Below the pieces are notes generated by a model, which was given only the letters and a program-made list of their open reading frames with translations, was not told where the DNA came from and made no database searches. 64,000 nucleotides of DNA from Antilocapra americana. Lineage: Eukaryota; Chordata; Mammalia; Artiodactyla; Antilocapridae. Where the stretch lies: contig ML662442.1 of the NCBI GenBank assembly GCA_007570785.1, positions 29,197,264 through 29,261,263 of the forward strand, written 5' to 3'. The translations under genes and the position numbers were made by a program. Of the stretch, positions 1 to 12,040 are shown in pieces (the stretch's first letter is position 1; every line of letters starts with the position of its first letter).

Positions 1-184
1 GATTGAGGACAGGAGGAGAAGGGGATGACAGAGGATGAGATGGCTAGATGGCATCATCAACTCGATGGCCATGGGTCTGTGTGGACTCTGGATTTGGTGA
101 TGTATAGGGAGGCCTTGCATGCTGCAGTTAATGGGGTCACAAAAAGTCAGACACAACTAAGTGACCAAACTGAACTGAAATGAA
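1..184 (+). mobile_element. BovB (RTE) LINE, 3' end
   Basis: This is the terminal part of a BovB element, ending in the characteristic run of CTGAACTGAA units. The window starts inside it, so the 5' extent is unknown. The same block (gatgacagaggatgagatggc, then the ggcatcatc/ctcgatgg region) recurs in the other plus-strand BovB copies near 19.5, 36.8, 56.3 and 60.9 kb. It codes for the extreme end of the ORF2 protein in an intact element; here only decayed fragments of frame remain. Confidence 0.9.
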
Positions 185-214
185 CTTTAGCAGAAATCCT
201 AGCCATATAAGGCT

Positions 215-422
215 GGGCTTCCCTGGTGGCTCAGATGGGTAAGAATCTGCCTGCAGTGCAAGAGACCTGAGTTCAGTCCCTAGATCAGAAAGATCCCTTG
301 GAGAAGGAAATAGCAACCCACTCCAGTATTCTTCCCTAGAGAATTCCATGGACAGAGAAGCCTGGGGGCTACAATCCATGGGATCACAAAGAGTCGGACA
401 CGATTGAGTGAAATTTCACTTT
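215..422 (+). mobile_element. Bov-tA SINE
   Basis: Ruminant tRNA-derived SINE with a BovB-related tail. It opens with the ggcttccctggtggctcag head, has the gagacctgagttcagtccc B-box-like region and ends near cactttca. It is flanked by a perfect 11-bp target-site duplication, catataaggct, at 204-214 and 423-433, which fixes the ends and shows L1/RTE-type insertion. The antisense strand gives only a spurious short frame. Confidence 0.95.
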
Positions 423-433
423 CATATAAGGCT

Positions 434-2009
434 AGGATAATATTCCTGCCTTAGTTGTGAACAAAATCTTTTCTCTTTTTTACTATTTTTCTTTTAAATT
501 TGAGTTAACCTTACTATTAAATACCACCCCCAAAAACTGTTCTAAGCAGTAGAGAATACATAGTAAGGTAAATATTACATATACATATACAGAATGCTTT
601 AGACTGGAGTAAAATGGACAGATTTCCCTACCCTTTTCAGCTAGTTACTGTGAAAATGTGCTAAAAATACTAAAAGGAAGGGAGAGAGTGAAGGAGGGAG
701 AGGAGAAGGAACTGATTTGCAGATCTGCATTTTATCCATCCTGCTTCCCATGTCCCTCCTATGGAACTTTGCTGGATTTTTAAACCCTTTCTTTCACCTT
801 GTGCCCCTGCTGCTGTTGCTCTGCCCCCACCCACCCCACTCCCCTTGATAGGCACCTAGGTTTGGATTCACTTTCTGTGCTTTGACTTCAGTACTGTTCA
901 TCCAGGACTTGACATCATCTCTCACTGACCACCCACTTGTGAGACCACGGGATAGAGGCCCCCAAGACCTTACCCCACTGTATCCCTGCAGGACCACCCA
1001 GAAGAGGAGACTCTTCTCCAAGTTCCCATGTGGGGAAAGAACTGGGCAGACTACAGAGTGAGAAGTTCAGTGAGACTAAGGAAGCCAAAAGGTGTTGTTC
1101 CTGCCTTTCCTAGCCCATCCAGTTGCATGAATTAGAAATTTAGACTGTACTACACCTAGTCTGAAATAGTCCCTGGGTCCAGCATACAACCCAAACAACT
1201 ATTAAAAGTATCATCCCTCCAGTACCTCAGATCTAAAGGAAAATAATCTTGCTACCTAAATTCTAGCCTTCCTATTCACAGCTTTCTCCCAACTCCCTCT
1301 ACTACTGCCTTGTTCTATGTTCCAATTCCTTATTCCAAGCAGGTTTCCAGTTGTACTGGAGTTCTACCTTGATGCCAAATGCCTGCCTATAGCACTAGCA
1401 GCATACCTAATTCCTAACAACCCTCTCTCACCCAACATAATTGCCATCACCTGATAGTTTCAGATCCAGCCTCAATCCAGACTGACCCATGGTGCCAAAG
1501 CACAACCACCACAATGATTCCAGTATCATGAAAGCCAAAAACTCCAGCCTTAACCATGAGTAGGAATTGTTAGGTATTAGCACCAAGCCTCACCTACTTA
1601 AACCTTGTGAATGACCTCCTGATCTAAACCCTCTTACCAAGCCTGTTCTCATATCCCTGGCTCTGGCCATTGCTAGCTTCCTCCCCTTTCCTTCATACTA
1701 TGTCTCCTAGTGAAGCCAGCATGGGTTATAACAAAAGCATTCAGAAAACATTGTTGTCCAAGATGGAAACAGCTTTCAGATTTCATATGTATAGTTTTTC
1801 TGAATGATAATAATAAGATCTGGAACTGAATATCATTTAAGTAGAATCAAGAAATTTGAAGATAAATGTGTGGCAAAGGTCTCTGAACAAATACTAAGCC
1901 CCCATGTGACACTGGGGATGTGACAGGGAGAAAGATAATGATTATGATGTTGAAGTGGTCAGTGGGTAGGGAAACGTGGCCTGGAGGTTGGTAGGTAGGG
2001 TAAATAGGA
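434..2009. other. no recognised feature
   Basis: Mixed-composition sequence with a purine-rich stretch near 670-710. Short frames exist on the minus strand at 670-1021, but they overlap one another, lack splice context and resemble no family I know. I see no gene or repeat that I can name. Confidence 0.5.
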
Positions 2010-2935
2010 CTCTAAGATGGCCTAACTATCTCCAACCCCTGGTGTTATTTCAGTGATTGTGTCACATTATACAGCATAAGAGATTTGCAGATATATTTAA
2101 GTGCTCTAACTAGCTCACCTTAATTTAGAAAGGTTATTCAGATAGGCCAAACCTAATGAGTTCTTTAAAACAGGAGTCCCTAACCCCTGGGCCACAGACT
2201 GGCACTGGGCTGTGTCCTTTTAGGAATCCAGATGCACAGCAGGAGGTGAGAAGAGGCAAGCAAGAGAAGCTTTGTCTGTATTTGTAACCACTCCCCATTG
2301 CTTCCTTTATCACCTGAACTCAGCCTCCTGTCAGATCAGTGGCGACACTGGATTCTCATAGGAGAGCAAAACTCAGCCCCATTTGAATCTTCCCAAAACC
2401 ACCACCACCACCCCTGCCACCCTGAGTCCATGGAAAATTTTTCTTCCACAAAACTGGTACCTGGTGCCCAAAAAGTTGGGGACTTTTGCTTTAAAAACAG
2501 AAAGTTTTCTCCAGCTTGGCCCAGAAGAGGAAGTCATAGAGGAAAAGAACAAGCAGGACACAGTCCACGAGAAGTTCTCTGTTGCTAGCTTGAAAAAAGG
2601 GGAATCACATGAAGGACCTAAAAACAGCTTCTAGGAGATGAGCTGGACCCCTTTCCAATAGCCAGAAGGGAAATAACCTCAGTCCTATAACCACAAGTAA
2701 CTGGATCGTGTTAACACTAAGAATGATCTTGGAAGCATGTAGTTTCCTCAGAGCCTTCTGAAAAGAACCCAATTCATTCAATACCTGGATTCTGACCTTG
2801 TGAGACCCTGAGCAGAAAACCCGAACACGTTTACCCAGACTGTGATCTACAGAACTGTAAGTTAATGAATAGGTATCATTTTAAGCATCAAGTTGGTGGT
2901 TATTTGTTACATGGCAATAGCACACTATTACAGCG
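2010..2935 (+). mobile_element. MLT1-like MaLR LTR, split by a hAT element
   Basis: Old, diverged LTR of the ERVL-MaLR type. The right-hand part (about 2770-2935) has the typical MLT1 ending: ...cttgtgagaccctgagcag..., then cagaactgtaagttaatgaa and tttgttacatggcaatag. The left part (2010-2170) has the gatttgcagatatatttaag block. The two parts are separated by the DNA transposon at 2171-2488. Subfamily not resolved. Confidence 0.7.
2171..2488. mobile_element. non-autonomous hAT-type DNA transposon
   Basis: A 318-bp element with inverted terminal repeats (caggagtccctaacc at the left; the right end reads caaaagtccccaac on the other strand). It is flanked by a perfect 8-bp duplication, ctttaaaa, at 2163-2170 and 2489-2496; 8 bp is the hAT signature. 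Inside lies a short (CCA)n-rich patch near 2398-2412. The plus-strand frame at 2298-2588 runs across the element border and is not a gene. Confidence 0.85.
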
Positions 2936-4177
2936 GGTGACGGTGACAAGGATGGGAAAAGACTCATATGGATAAGTGGCGTGAGTATCACAGGGAGGGA
3001 AAGGACTTCAAGATATTTAGAAGTGCCACAGGTGATTCCAGTGTGACATCAATGTTAAAAAGCCTTTGTCCTATAGGTTATGTGTTTCATACATAGGTAC
3101 TACAGGTCCTCACATAGTTGGGGTCATCAGTATACACTAAAATCTGTACATTAATATTAGATACTAAGATGTAGAATGCATTTTTCTCTTGTTACACATT
3201 TTTCACTGTAACCCACTACTTTTTAAGAAACAAAATTAGTTGTATCAAAAGATATTTTGACAAACTTATGCTGTTTAATTAATTTGATTTTAAATATGAC
3301 TGTGATAGATAACTAGGTAGACATATAGATTCACAAAATTAATGGGCTTTCAGCATTTTATCAGTATTTCCTTCTCATCAAAGAGATTTCTATATGTTTC
3401 ATGAACTGTATATTGGTAAAACAATTTATCATTTGATGATTTTGTTTCTATAACAAATCTCAATTAATTTAGAGACAAATATCACTTCATACATGAATTA
3501 AGTCAATTATAAAATTTTCTCATGTAAAATTATGATCACAAGTTGAATGCAAGATTATATTCTGTACTTTTGAGTGGGAATGGAGAGCTTTTCCTTATGA
3601 TTGTGATATAAGAGCATCTGCTTCAACTAAAAAAATTTTATATCGATTCGTGGTTCCAAATGAACCAAATAAAACCATTATCTCAATGACTTATAATTTA
3701 TAGGACTTTTAAATCTCTATAATTAGGCAATGTCAAGGTGCCCTTAGAAATAGCCTGGCATTTCTGAGTAATAACTAATCACTCTGAATTTACTTGCAAT
3801 TCACTTATAAGGAAATTTTTCACTAAATTCCCTGTTTTAAGAATTCACTACCTAATTAGGATTTTGTTATTTTCTGACTATGAGGTATAGCTCTTCCAAA
3901 AAATGTGTAATTTTCTCCTATTAGTCATAGAATAAAGGACACCTCATTGAGCTTCATCAACATGAATACTTGAAAATGCTAGTTGATTGTAAATGAGAAT
4001 CTGACTAACCTATAAAGAGAAATAGGGATGCAGACGTTTTAAAAATGAAGAGAGTGAGAGTTTTATAGCTGGAACAAGAACATGGATATGGAACAAGAAA
4101 GGTGAAAGAAGGGGCCAAGTAAAAAGTAAACAAAAAAAAGGCCTGAAGAAAATAAAGCAAAATATTACCCTTTGTGC
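2936..4177. other. AT-rich sequence, no recognised feature
   Basis: AT-rich DNA without any open frame above noise and without a repeat I can name. The last ~100 bp (4040-4177) are purine-rich and may be the decayed upstream part of the L1 that continues after the SINE at 4179. Confidence 0.5.
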
Positions 4178-4178
4178 T

Positions 4179-4386
4179 ATGAAAGTGAAAGTGTTAGTTG
4201 CTCAGTCATGTTGGACTCATTGCCACCCCATGGACTATAGCCCACAAGGCTCCTCTGTCCATGGAATTCTCCAGGCAAGAACACCTGGGTGTGTAGCCAT
4301 TCCCTTCTCTAGAGATCTTTCGGACCCAGGGATTGAACTCAGGTCTCCTGCATTGCAGGCAGACACTTTACCATCTGAGCCACCAC
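4179..4386 (-). mobile_element. Bov-tA SINE
   Basis: Minus-strand copy: the tail (gaaagtgaaagtgttag) is at the left and the tRNA head (gagccacca) at the right. It sits in or beside old L1 sequence. A clear target-site duplication was not found. Confidence 0.9.
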
Positions 4387-5184
4387 AATAAAGCAAGTCG
4401 AAAAACCAAAAAGCATAAAGATTGAAAAGGGGTTCTGTAAAACTTCCATTTTCAGATAAAAAGACTGTCCTACAGAAAATTCTAAAGAATGTACAAAGCA
4501 ACTAGAACCAGTAAGTGAATTTTAACAAGTATAAGATACAAGGATACAAGGTTAATGTGAAAAATTCAGGGGTATTTCTATACATTGCCATCAAACAAAT
4601 GATCAGAGAAATTTAAATAAAAATTCCATTTACAATATTATCAGAAACAACCTGCACACTGACCACAAATATTGTTGAGAAAAAATTTTAAAGATCTACA
4701 TAAATGAAGAGATACACTATGGCAGTAGATTAAAAGACTCATTATTAAAATGTCATTTCTCCCTAAATTAATTCATAGATTTAAGGCAATCATAATCCCA
4801 AAAGACTCTCTTACAGAACTTTACAAGTCAATTTTAAAATTTACTTGGAAATACAACATTCCTCAATAGCCAAAACAATCTTCAAAAAGAAAACTAAAGC
4901 TGGAGGACTCTGACTGGGTAACCTTAAGACAATCAAAAGCTACAGTAATTAAGTCAGAGTGATATTGGCATAAGGACAAACAAGAAGATCAATATATCAG
5001 GATGCAGAATCCGGAAATAGAACACACTTAACCAGTTGGTTGATTTTCAACAAAGGAAACAAGGCAACTTAATGGGATTTTAAAAATTATCTCAATAAGT
5101 GGTTCTGTGGTAACTAGATACTCATATGATAGAAAGACAAAAATACATCCAATAAGTACATGAAAAAGTTTTCGACGTCTTTAA

Positions 5185-5380
5185 AGTGAAGTGAAAGTCA
5201 CTCAATCATGTGAGACTCTTTGTCATCCCATGGACTATATAATCCCTGGAATTCTCCAGGCCAGAACACTGGAGTAGGTAGCCTTTCCCTTCTCTAGAGG
5301 ATCTTCCCAACCTAGGGATCGAACCCAGGTCTCCCGCATTGCAGGTGGATTCTTTACCAGCTGAGCCACAAGGGAAGCCC
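5185..5380 (-). mobile_element. Bov-tA SINE
   Basis: Minus-strand Bov-tA inserted into the old L1, with tail agtgaagtgaaagtcactc at the left and head ending agccacaagggaagccc at the right. L1 sequence resumes with tcatcaggaaaatgcaaa. The target duplication is not clear. Confidence 0.9.
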
Positions 5381-6066
5381 TAGGTCATCAGGAAAATGCA
5401 AAATAAAACCACTAGAATGAATAAAGTTGAAAAGATTGACAACACCTAATGTTGAGGAGGCTGTGAATCAACTAGCATTCCTGCACATGACTGGTGGGAG
5501 TATAAAATGCTACAGCCACTTTGGAAAGCAATTTGGCATTTTCCTGTAGAGTTAAACACATACCTACTCTCTGACTCAGCAATTCCACTCCTAAATAATT
5601 ACCCCCTCCAAAAAGAAAGATAAAAACACATCCATAAGAAGATATGTACAGAATCTTCACAGTAGCCGTACCTGGAAATGACCCAAATATCACATGTCAA
5701 CAGGGAGGATGATTCAATGCAATAAAATACTATTTCTCAATGAGTCGGTAAATTGTTGTAATAGGTACCAACACAGATGAATTTAGAAAACATCCTGAGG
5801 GAAGGAAGTCAGACACGAAGAACATATACTATATAATCTAATTTATATGAAGTCTAAATCAAAACTGACCTGTGATGACAGAAAATCAGAAAGCAGATCA
5901 GAAAGATTGTCCCTTGAGTAGTAAGGGGTGGACAGGAAAACGGCTTAAGGGAAATTTTTAGACTTTTTTAGATCCTGAGAGAGAGATCTTGTTTTAGGTG
6001 GTTGTACAATGGGTGTGTAGAATTGTCAAAATTTCTCACTGCACACTTTTAAGAGCCATCCAACTT

Positions 6067-6371
6067 GAAGTGAAAGTGAAAGTCTCTCAGTCATCTCTGA
6101 CTCTTTGCACCCCATGGACTGTATAGACCATAGAATTCTCCAGGCCAGAATACTGGAGCGGGTAGCCTTTCCCTTCTCCAGGGTATCTTTCCAACCCAGG
6201 GATCAAATCCAGGTCTCCCGCATTGCAGGCAGATTCTTTACCAGCTGAGCCACAAGGGAAGCCCAAGAATACTGGAGTGGGTAGCCTATCCCTTCTCCAG
6301 CAGATCTTCCTCACCCAGGAATCAAACTGGGGTCTCCAGAATTGCAGGTGGATTCTCTACCAACTGAACTA
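6067..6371 (-). mobile_element. dimeric Bov-tA SINE
   Basis: A full minus-strand Bov-tA (6067-6264) is followed directly by a second, partial copy of the same head region (6265-6371). The whole unit has a diverged 16-bp flanking repeat, aagagccatccaactt at 6051-6066 and aagagctatgcatctt at 6372-6387, so it inserted as one piece into the old L1. The same architecture recurs at 7214-7468. Confidence 0.85.
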
Positions 6372-7213
6372 AAGAGCTATGCATCTTACTGTATACAAAT
6401 TAAACCACAATACTCTGCCATACCAACAAAAAAACTATAATATATGGCAGGGTGTCTTGTGACCTTTTGTGAATGTTGGTTAAAGGGTGTATGATAAAGA
6501 ATTATTCTCTGCATTTTCTTGTGTTTACAGAAACCTCTAAAATATTTTGAGGTTACATTTTAAAAAATTTAAATCACCAATGGAACAAGATAAAAAGCCC
6601 AGAGATAAACCCACACACCTATGGGATCTTATTTTTGACCAAGGAGGCAAGAATATATAATGGGGCAAAGATAGACTCTTCAATAAGTAGTGCTGGGAAA
6701 ACTGGACAGCTACATGTGAAAGAATGAAATTAGAACACTTCCTAACACCATACACAAAGATAAGCTCAGAATGGACTAGAGACCTAAATTTAAGACCAGA
6801 AACTAAATATAGGCAGAATATTCTATGACATAAATCACAGCAAGATCCTCCATGACCCACCTCCTAGAGCAATGGAAATAAAAACAAAACTAAACAAGTG
6901 GGACCTAATTAAACTTAAAAGCTTTTGCACAGCAAAGGAAACTATAAACAAGGTGAGAAGGCAACCTCAGAATGGGAGAAAATTATAGCAAATGAAACAA
7001 CTGATGAAGGATTAATTTCCAAAATATACAAGCAACTCATACAAGTCAACACCAGAAAAATAAACAACTCAATCAGAAAGTGAGGAAAAGACCTAAACAG
7101 ACATTCCTCCAAAGAAGACATACAGATGGCTAACAAACACATGAAAAAATCCTCAACACCTCATTATTAAAAATCAAAACTACAATGAGCTATCCCTTCA
7201 CATCAGTCAGAAT

Positions 7214-7468
7214 GTGAAAGTGAAAGTCACTCAGTTGTGTCTGACTCTTTGTGACCCCATAGATTATACAGTCCATGGAATTCTCTAGGACAGAACACTG
7301 GAGTGGGTAGCCTTTCCCTTCTCCAGGGGATCTTCCTAACCCAGGGATTGAACCCAGGTTTCCCACATTGCAGGTGGATTCTTTACCAGCTGAGCTACAA
7401 GGGAATACTAAAGTGGTAGCCTATTCCTTCTCCGGTGGATCTTCCAACCCAGGAATTGAACCAGGCTA
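7214..7468 (-). mobile_element. dimeric Bov-tA SINE
   Basis: Full Bov-tA in minus orientation (7214-7410) followed by a second partial head unit (about 7411-7468), as in the 6067-6371 copy. It interrupts the L1 block that continues after it as tcagaatagccatcatc; tcagaat occurs on both sides (7207-7213 and 7469-7475). Confidence 0.85.
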
Positions 7469-7805
7469 TCAGAATAGCCATCATCAAAAAGTCTACAAAC
7501 TATAAATGCTAGAGAGGGTGTGGAGAAAAGAGAACCCTCTTGCATTGTTGGAAATGTAAACTGACACAGCCACTATGGAATACAGTATGGAAATTTCTTA
7601 AAAAACTAGGAGTAAAACCACTATATGACCTAGTAATACCATGACTAGGCATATACCCTGAAGAAACCAAAATTGAAAGAGACACATATACCCCAATGTT
7701 CATGCAGCTCCATTTACACTAGAACATGGAAGCAACCTAGATGTCCATCAATAGGTGAATGGATAAAGAAGCTTTGGTATACATATACAGTGGAATATTA
7801 CTCAG

Positions 7806-8014
7806 CCAGGATTCCTGAGTAGCTCAAACAGTAAAAAGTCTGCCTGCAATGCAGGAGACCTGGGTTCAATCCTTGGGTTGGGAAAATCCCTGGATAAGGG
7901 CGTGGCAACACACTTCTGTATTCTTGCCTGGAGATTTCTATGGACAAAGGACCTTGCATGCTACAGTCCATGGGGGTCGCAGAGTCAGACAACTGAGCAC
8001 CATTCATTTTTTTT
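7806..8014 (+). mobile_element. Bov-tA SINE
   Basis: Inserted into the L1 ORF2 block ggaatattactcagcc. Perfect 10-bp duplication tattactcag at 7796-7805 and 8015-8024. The head is diverged (aggattcctgagtagctca), and the element ends in a poly-T-containing tail. Confidence 0.92.
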
Positions 8015-8505
8015 TATTACTCAGTCATAAAATGGAACACATTTGAGTCAGCTCTAACAAAGTGGATGAAACTAGAGCCTATTGCTTATACAGAGTGAAG
8101 TAAGTCAGAAAGTGAAAAACAAATATCATATACCAAAGCATATACATGGAATCTAGAAAGATGGTACTAATGAAATTATTTGCAGGGCAGTAATGGAGAC
8201 ACAAACATAGAGAACAGACTTACGGGCATGTCAGGAGGGAGGAAGGAGAGAGTAATATAACATTGCCATATGTAAAATAGCTAGACAATGGAAATTGGCT
8301 GTATGACTCAGGGAACTCAAACCACGGCTCTGTAAGAACCTAGAGGAGTGGGATGGAGAGGATGGTGGGAGGGAGGTTCAAGAGGGGGGTGACATATGTA
8401 TACCCATGACTAGTTCAGGTTGAAGTTTGGCAGAAACCAAGACAATTCTGTAAAGCAATTATACTTCAATTTAAAAAAAATAAATTTAAAATTAAAAGAA
8501 ATCTA

Positions 8506-9295
8506 AGTCAAATAAATACTTTTTGCTCTTGGGGAGCTATCACAATAATGCAGGGTCAGACAAGGGGATGAACTTTTACAATTCATTAAGGTCGTTATGA
8601 CAGCAAAGACTTTCTTTCTCTTGTTCCTGAGATGCATTGTGTCTGGAACACAAAAGATCGGCTCTGAAATGGGAGACATTCTTGAAGCCTTCATGAACTT
8701 ACTTTGGGATGTGATTACAGTGAGCTAACACCTGGACTTTTGTCTTGGGTCACCAAAATTTATAGGAGGCAAATAATAATAATAAGCATTTATAAATTTA
8801 TTTCTTTGAAAATATGTGGCATTTATGTTTATAGTATAGACTCCCTTTCAGTAATTCAGAAACAAGTGAGCTCAATACCTAGCTGTAAATTAACCAGTAA
8901 AAATAGGCAGCAACCAGATGGCATCTGCTGATAATAACTCTGTCTAAAAGCCACATCACAAATAACACAGGTGACAAATTTGCTTTTCATTCTACTTGTC
9001 CTGGGCTCCAAAACTGCTCTGCTCTGAACTCCAAGCTCACACAGAGAATGTTTTTCACTCTAAAACAACTAGGTTCCAACAAGGAAGAGGAACCTCTAAA
9101 CACCAAAATGACAGCTGGCTGTGCTTTTGTTGGATGTATGTCCTCGCCTTCATTCCATCACAGATAGAAGTGTTGGGTTAAGCTAAATGCCAACTTCCCT
9201 GTGATCTGCGGTTGAAGTCACATCAGCAGAGTTCTAGACACTCAAGAAACGTTGCTCTGACACCTTATGATACCACTTTTCATGAGCTGTACTTA
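8506..9295. other. no recognised feature
   Basis: Non-repetitive by inspection. Three short frames (8503-8694 minus, 8704-8931 plus, 8996-9181 plus) show no motif, signal or similarity I recognise and are treated as chance. Confidence 0.5.
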
Positions 9296-9304
9296 ATAAT
9301 ATTC

Positions 9305-9526
9305 TATAGTTTTCCCTGGTGGCTCAGACAGTAAGAATCTGCCTGCAATGTGAGAGACCTGGGTTCCATCCCTGGGTCAGGAAGATCTCCTGGAGAAGGG
9401 ATTGGCAACCCACTCCAGTATTCTTGCCTGGAGAATCCTATGAACAGAGGAGTCCGGCAGCCTACAGTCCATGGGATCACAAAGAGTCGGACATGACTGA
9501 ACAACTAACACTTTCACTTTCGCCTG
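9305..9526 (+). mobile_element. Bov-tA SINE
   Basis: Near full-length copy with head tttccctggtggctcagac and tail aacactttcactttc. Perfect 9-bp duplication ataatattc at 9296-9304 and 9527-9535. Confidence 0.94.
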
Positions 9527-9535
9527 ATAATATTC

Positions 9536-10432
9536 AATAAGTTTTAGAGATGGCATTGAGGACATCACCCATATCATGAGGTCCCATGTATGAAGATCTA
9601 CTGGAAACCCTTCTCTAAGGCCCCAGTGTTGGGGGAAACTATGCTACTTCTGAACAGTGTGGGATGACACAGGAGACCTTCAGTAGTGATATCTTCTTTG
9701 CTTGGCCAGTAAAAACTCAGAATGAAATTTGCAACCTAGTTCTGCAATGTTCCATAAACTTATTGTATGATTTATTTTTATCTATTTATTTTATTATGAA
9801 ATATTACTGCATTCATTTTCTTTTAGTTTCCTGAAATCCTTTCTGTAGGAAATAAGATTATAAATAATTAAATTTACAAATTCATCAATCATATGGCTGT
9901 TTTTATTTATTTACATCCATATCTCCTTCCAGAAAGGATTTTAAATGTCTCCATCAGGTATATCTAAAGATAAAATTGAAACTCAGATTGTATTTACCTC
10001 AATTTCATTTTGTTTCATGGAGATATGGCATATGCACAGACTATTTGGATGAATATTTACTGATAGCTAAAAGGATGAATAGTAAAACAAATTATTTAAT
10101 GCACTGGGATAATTTAAAATGTAAATTGGGTTTTTCCCTTAGATATAATTCAGGATAGGAATAAAGGACATTTTTTTCTGATACCTATTTGGATAGACAG
10201 ATAGCACTGAGTACTAGCTACCCTCCAACATCTCAACAGAGTGGAGATCCCCCAGACCTTACTCATGGTGCTGGGAAACATGAGAAGGTCCCCCAGATTG
10301 ATAAAATTAAATTTCCATCATCCCATAAAAATAGAAGGTTGAAATATAAATTACAAGTTTAGAAAAATAATGTTCTATGCCTTGTACAACTTAATTTGTG
10401 TACATATTGAGGCTCATAATATGATACAAGAT
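9536..10432. other. AT-rich sequence, no recognised feature
   Basis: AT-rich stretch with no nameable repeat. A 60-codon plus-strand frame at 9976-10158 has no recognisable motif. Confidence 0.5.
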
Positions 10433-10444
10433 GATATTTTCTCT

Positions 10445-11003
10445 TGTTGTTCAGTTGCCCAGTTGTGTCCGACTCTTTGCAACCCCATGGACTGCAGCAC
10501 ACCAGGCCTCCCTGTCTCTCACCCTCTCTCGGAGTTTGCCCAAGTTCACATTCATTGCATCAATGATGATATCCAGCCATCTTACCCTCTGCTGCCCTCT
10601 TCTTCTGCCCTCAATCTTTTCCAGCATCAGAGACTTTTTCAGTGAGTCAGCTATTTGCATCAGATGACCAAAATACTGGAGCTTCAGCTTCAGCATCAGT
10701 CTTTCCAGTGAGTGTTCAGTGCTGATCTCCCCTAAGACTGACTGATTTGATCTCCTTGCTGTCCAAGGGACCCTCAGGAGTCTGAGGCACCACAGTTCAA
10801 AGGTATCAATTCTTTGGCATTCTGCCTTCTTTATGGTCCAGCTCTCACAACCATATGTGACCACTGGGAAGACCTGTATAGCCTTGACTATACAGACCTT
10901 TGTCAGCAGAGTAATGTCTCTGCTTTTCAAAACACTATCTAGGTTTATCATCACTTTCCTGCCAAGAAGCAATCATCTTCTGATTTCATGTCTGCAGTCA
11001 TAG
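10445..11003 (-). mobile_element. BovB LINE, 5'-truncated, frame open
   Basis: A 559-bp 3' fragment of BovB on the minus strand, with a perfect 12-bp duplication gatattttctct at 10433-10444 and 11004-11015. Its minus-strand frame at 10451-10972 is open for 173 codons and encodes the C-terminal end of the RTE ORF2 protein, downstream of the catalytic reverse-transcriptase centre. It includes the YGCESW block, the [20 protein letters not shown] segment and GVAKSRTQL near the end. In related copies at 19.1, 36.5 and 60.7 kb this stretch is broken. Lacking the catalytic core and endonuclease, it cannot act on its own. Confidence 0.95.
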
Positions 11004-11015
11004 GATATTTTCTCT

Positions 11016-11889
11016 ATGTACATGCAAATGCCCATCTGCATGAATTCATATATGTACAGTATTCTTCTGAGCAAATATTGATAGGGAATATAGAAACCAG
11101 CTGGTGTTTAAAACCTGTATTTTACAAAAAAGGAAACTTCCTGTACGTTTTCCTGTTAAATTAAACCTGTCATTTTTGTTTGCTTTTATCAAAAATGTAA
11201 AGTGATTCATCCCACATAATACAGTTATTTTAAAGTAAATATTAGGAATATCAGGTGGAACATTTAAAGTTGTTGATATAGTATATTTCTCCAAGGAGAA
11301 AAATAATTTACTATAACTTCAAAGCATTTTTAAGAGATTTCTCTAAACAATCTTGACCACATATAATAAATAGAGAACAGACATTTTTGTTTTCAGGTGA
11401 AAAAGTTGCACTCTGAAATGGCTAAATGACTACTGAAGTTGATATAGTGGGTCTGTGAAAATGGAATGATCAAAATATTATACATATTGTTTGATCTTGA
11501 ACATTACTTATTGATTAATATATATAGCCTGATTTTACCACAATGAGTTATTTCTTCTTTGTCCTTTTTTCATTGTCATTACCTCTTCTATAGATAGGAC
11601 CCACTTTTGAATCTCATCTATGTAACAAATAAATTCCTTACTGTGGTGACTGTATATAAATATTCTCCTTTCTCTCCTGAAATAATGAATCTGATAAATT
11701 ATTCAAAACAGTAGGAACCAATAGTTATGTGTGTGGTTCTCAAGACCCAAAGGCACACATATCACAATTAGAACTACAGCCTATATTCATCAACAAATCT
11801 ACCCTTTACCAAGTCAGTCATGGCTTTGTCTGTATGCTCCCTACACTAGGTTTGGATCTCTGCCATAAGACTTTCCTATCTTAATTTAT
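11016..11889. other. no recognised feature
   Basis: AT-rich single-copy-looking DNA. An 82-codon minus-strand frame (11046-11294) has no recognisable domain and no splice or promoter context. Confidence 0.5.
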
Positions 11890-12040
11890 GTTATAATTTT
11901 CTGTTCACATGAGCATCTCTCTCCTTGGACTATAAGCTCCTCGAGGGTAGTAACAATCACATCATCTTTGTATTCCCCCTCAGTACCCAGCATGGCTTTG
12001 TGTAGGACTGACTTATAACAAGCATGCACTGAACCAAAGC
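11890..12040 (+). mobile_element. L2 LINE 3' end
   Basis: Diverged copy of the typical L2 ending: ggactataagctcctcgaggg, then a run matching the 'tttgtattcccc...agtacccagcatgg' block. Very old; no duplication visible. Confidence 0.65.

Larger units (their letters stand above)
4388..6570 (+). mobile_element. old L1 LINE, ORF2 3' part and 3' UTR
   Basis: Diverged L1 fragment. Recognisable ORF2 blocks include the ttccattttcagat region, the atggcagtagattaaaagactc region, and after the first SINE the ggaggctgtgaatcaactagc and cagcaattccactcct region; it ends in an A-rich 3' UTR near 6530-6570. All frames are broken. It is interrupted by SINEs at 5185-5380 and 6067-6371 and abuts a younger L1 at its right end. 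Confidence 0.8.
6571..8505 (+). mobile_element. ruminant L1 LINE, 5'-truncated (ORF2 end and 3' UTR)
   Basis: Younger L1 than its left neighbour. It runs through the ORF2 C-terminal region (caccaatggaacaagat, gctgggaaaactggacagc, ggaatattactcagcc) into a 3' UTR with a G-rich stretch near 8340-8390 and an A-rich tail at 8466-8505. Stops and frameshifts break ORF2. Two SINEs are inserted in it, at 7214-7468 and 7806-8014. Minus-strand frames in this interval are antisense artefacts. Confidence 0.85.
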
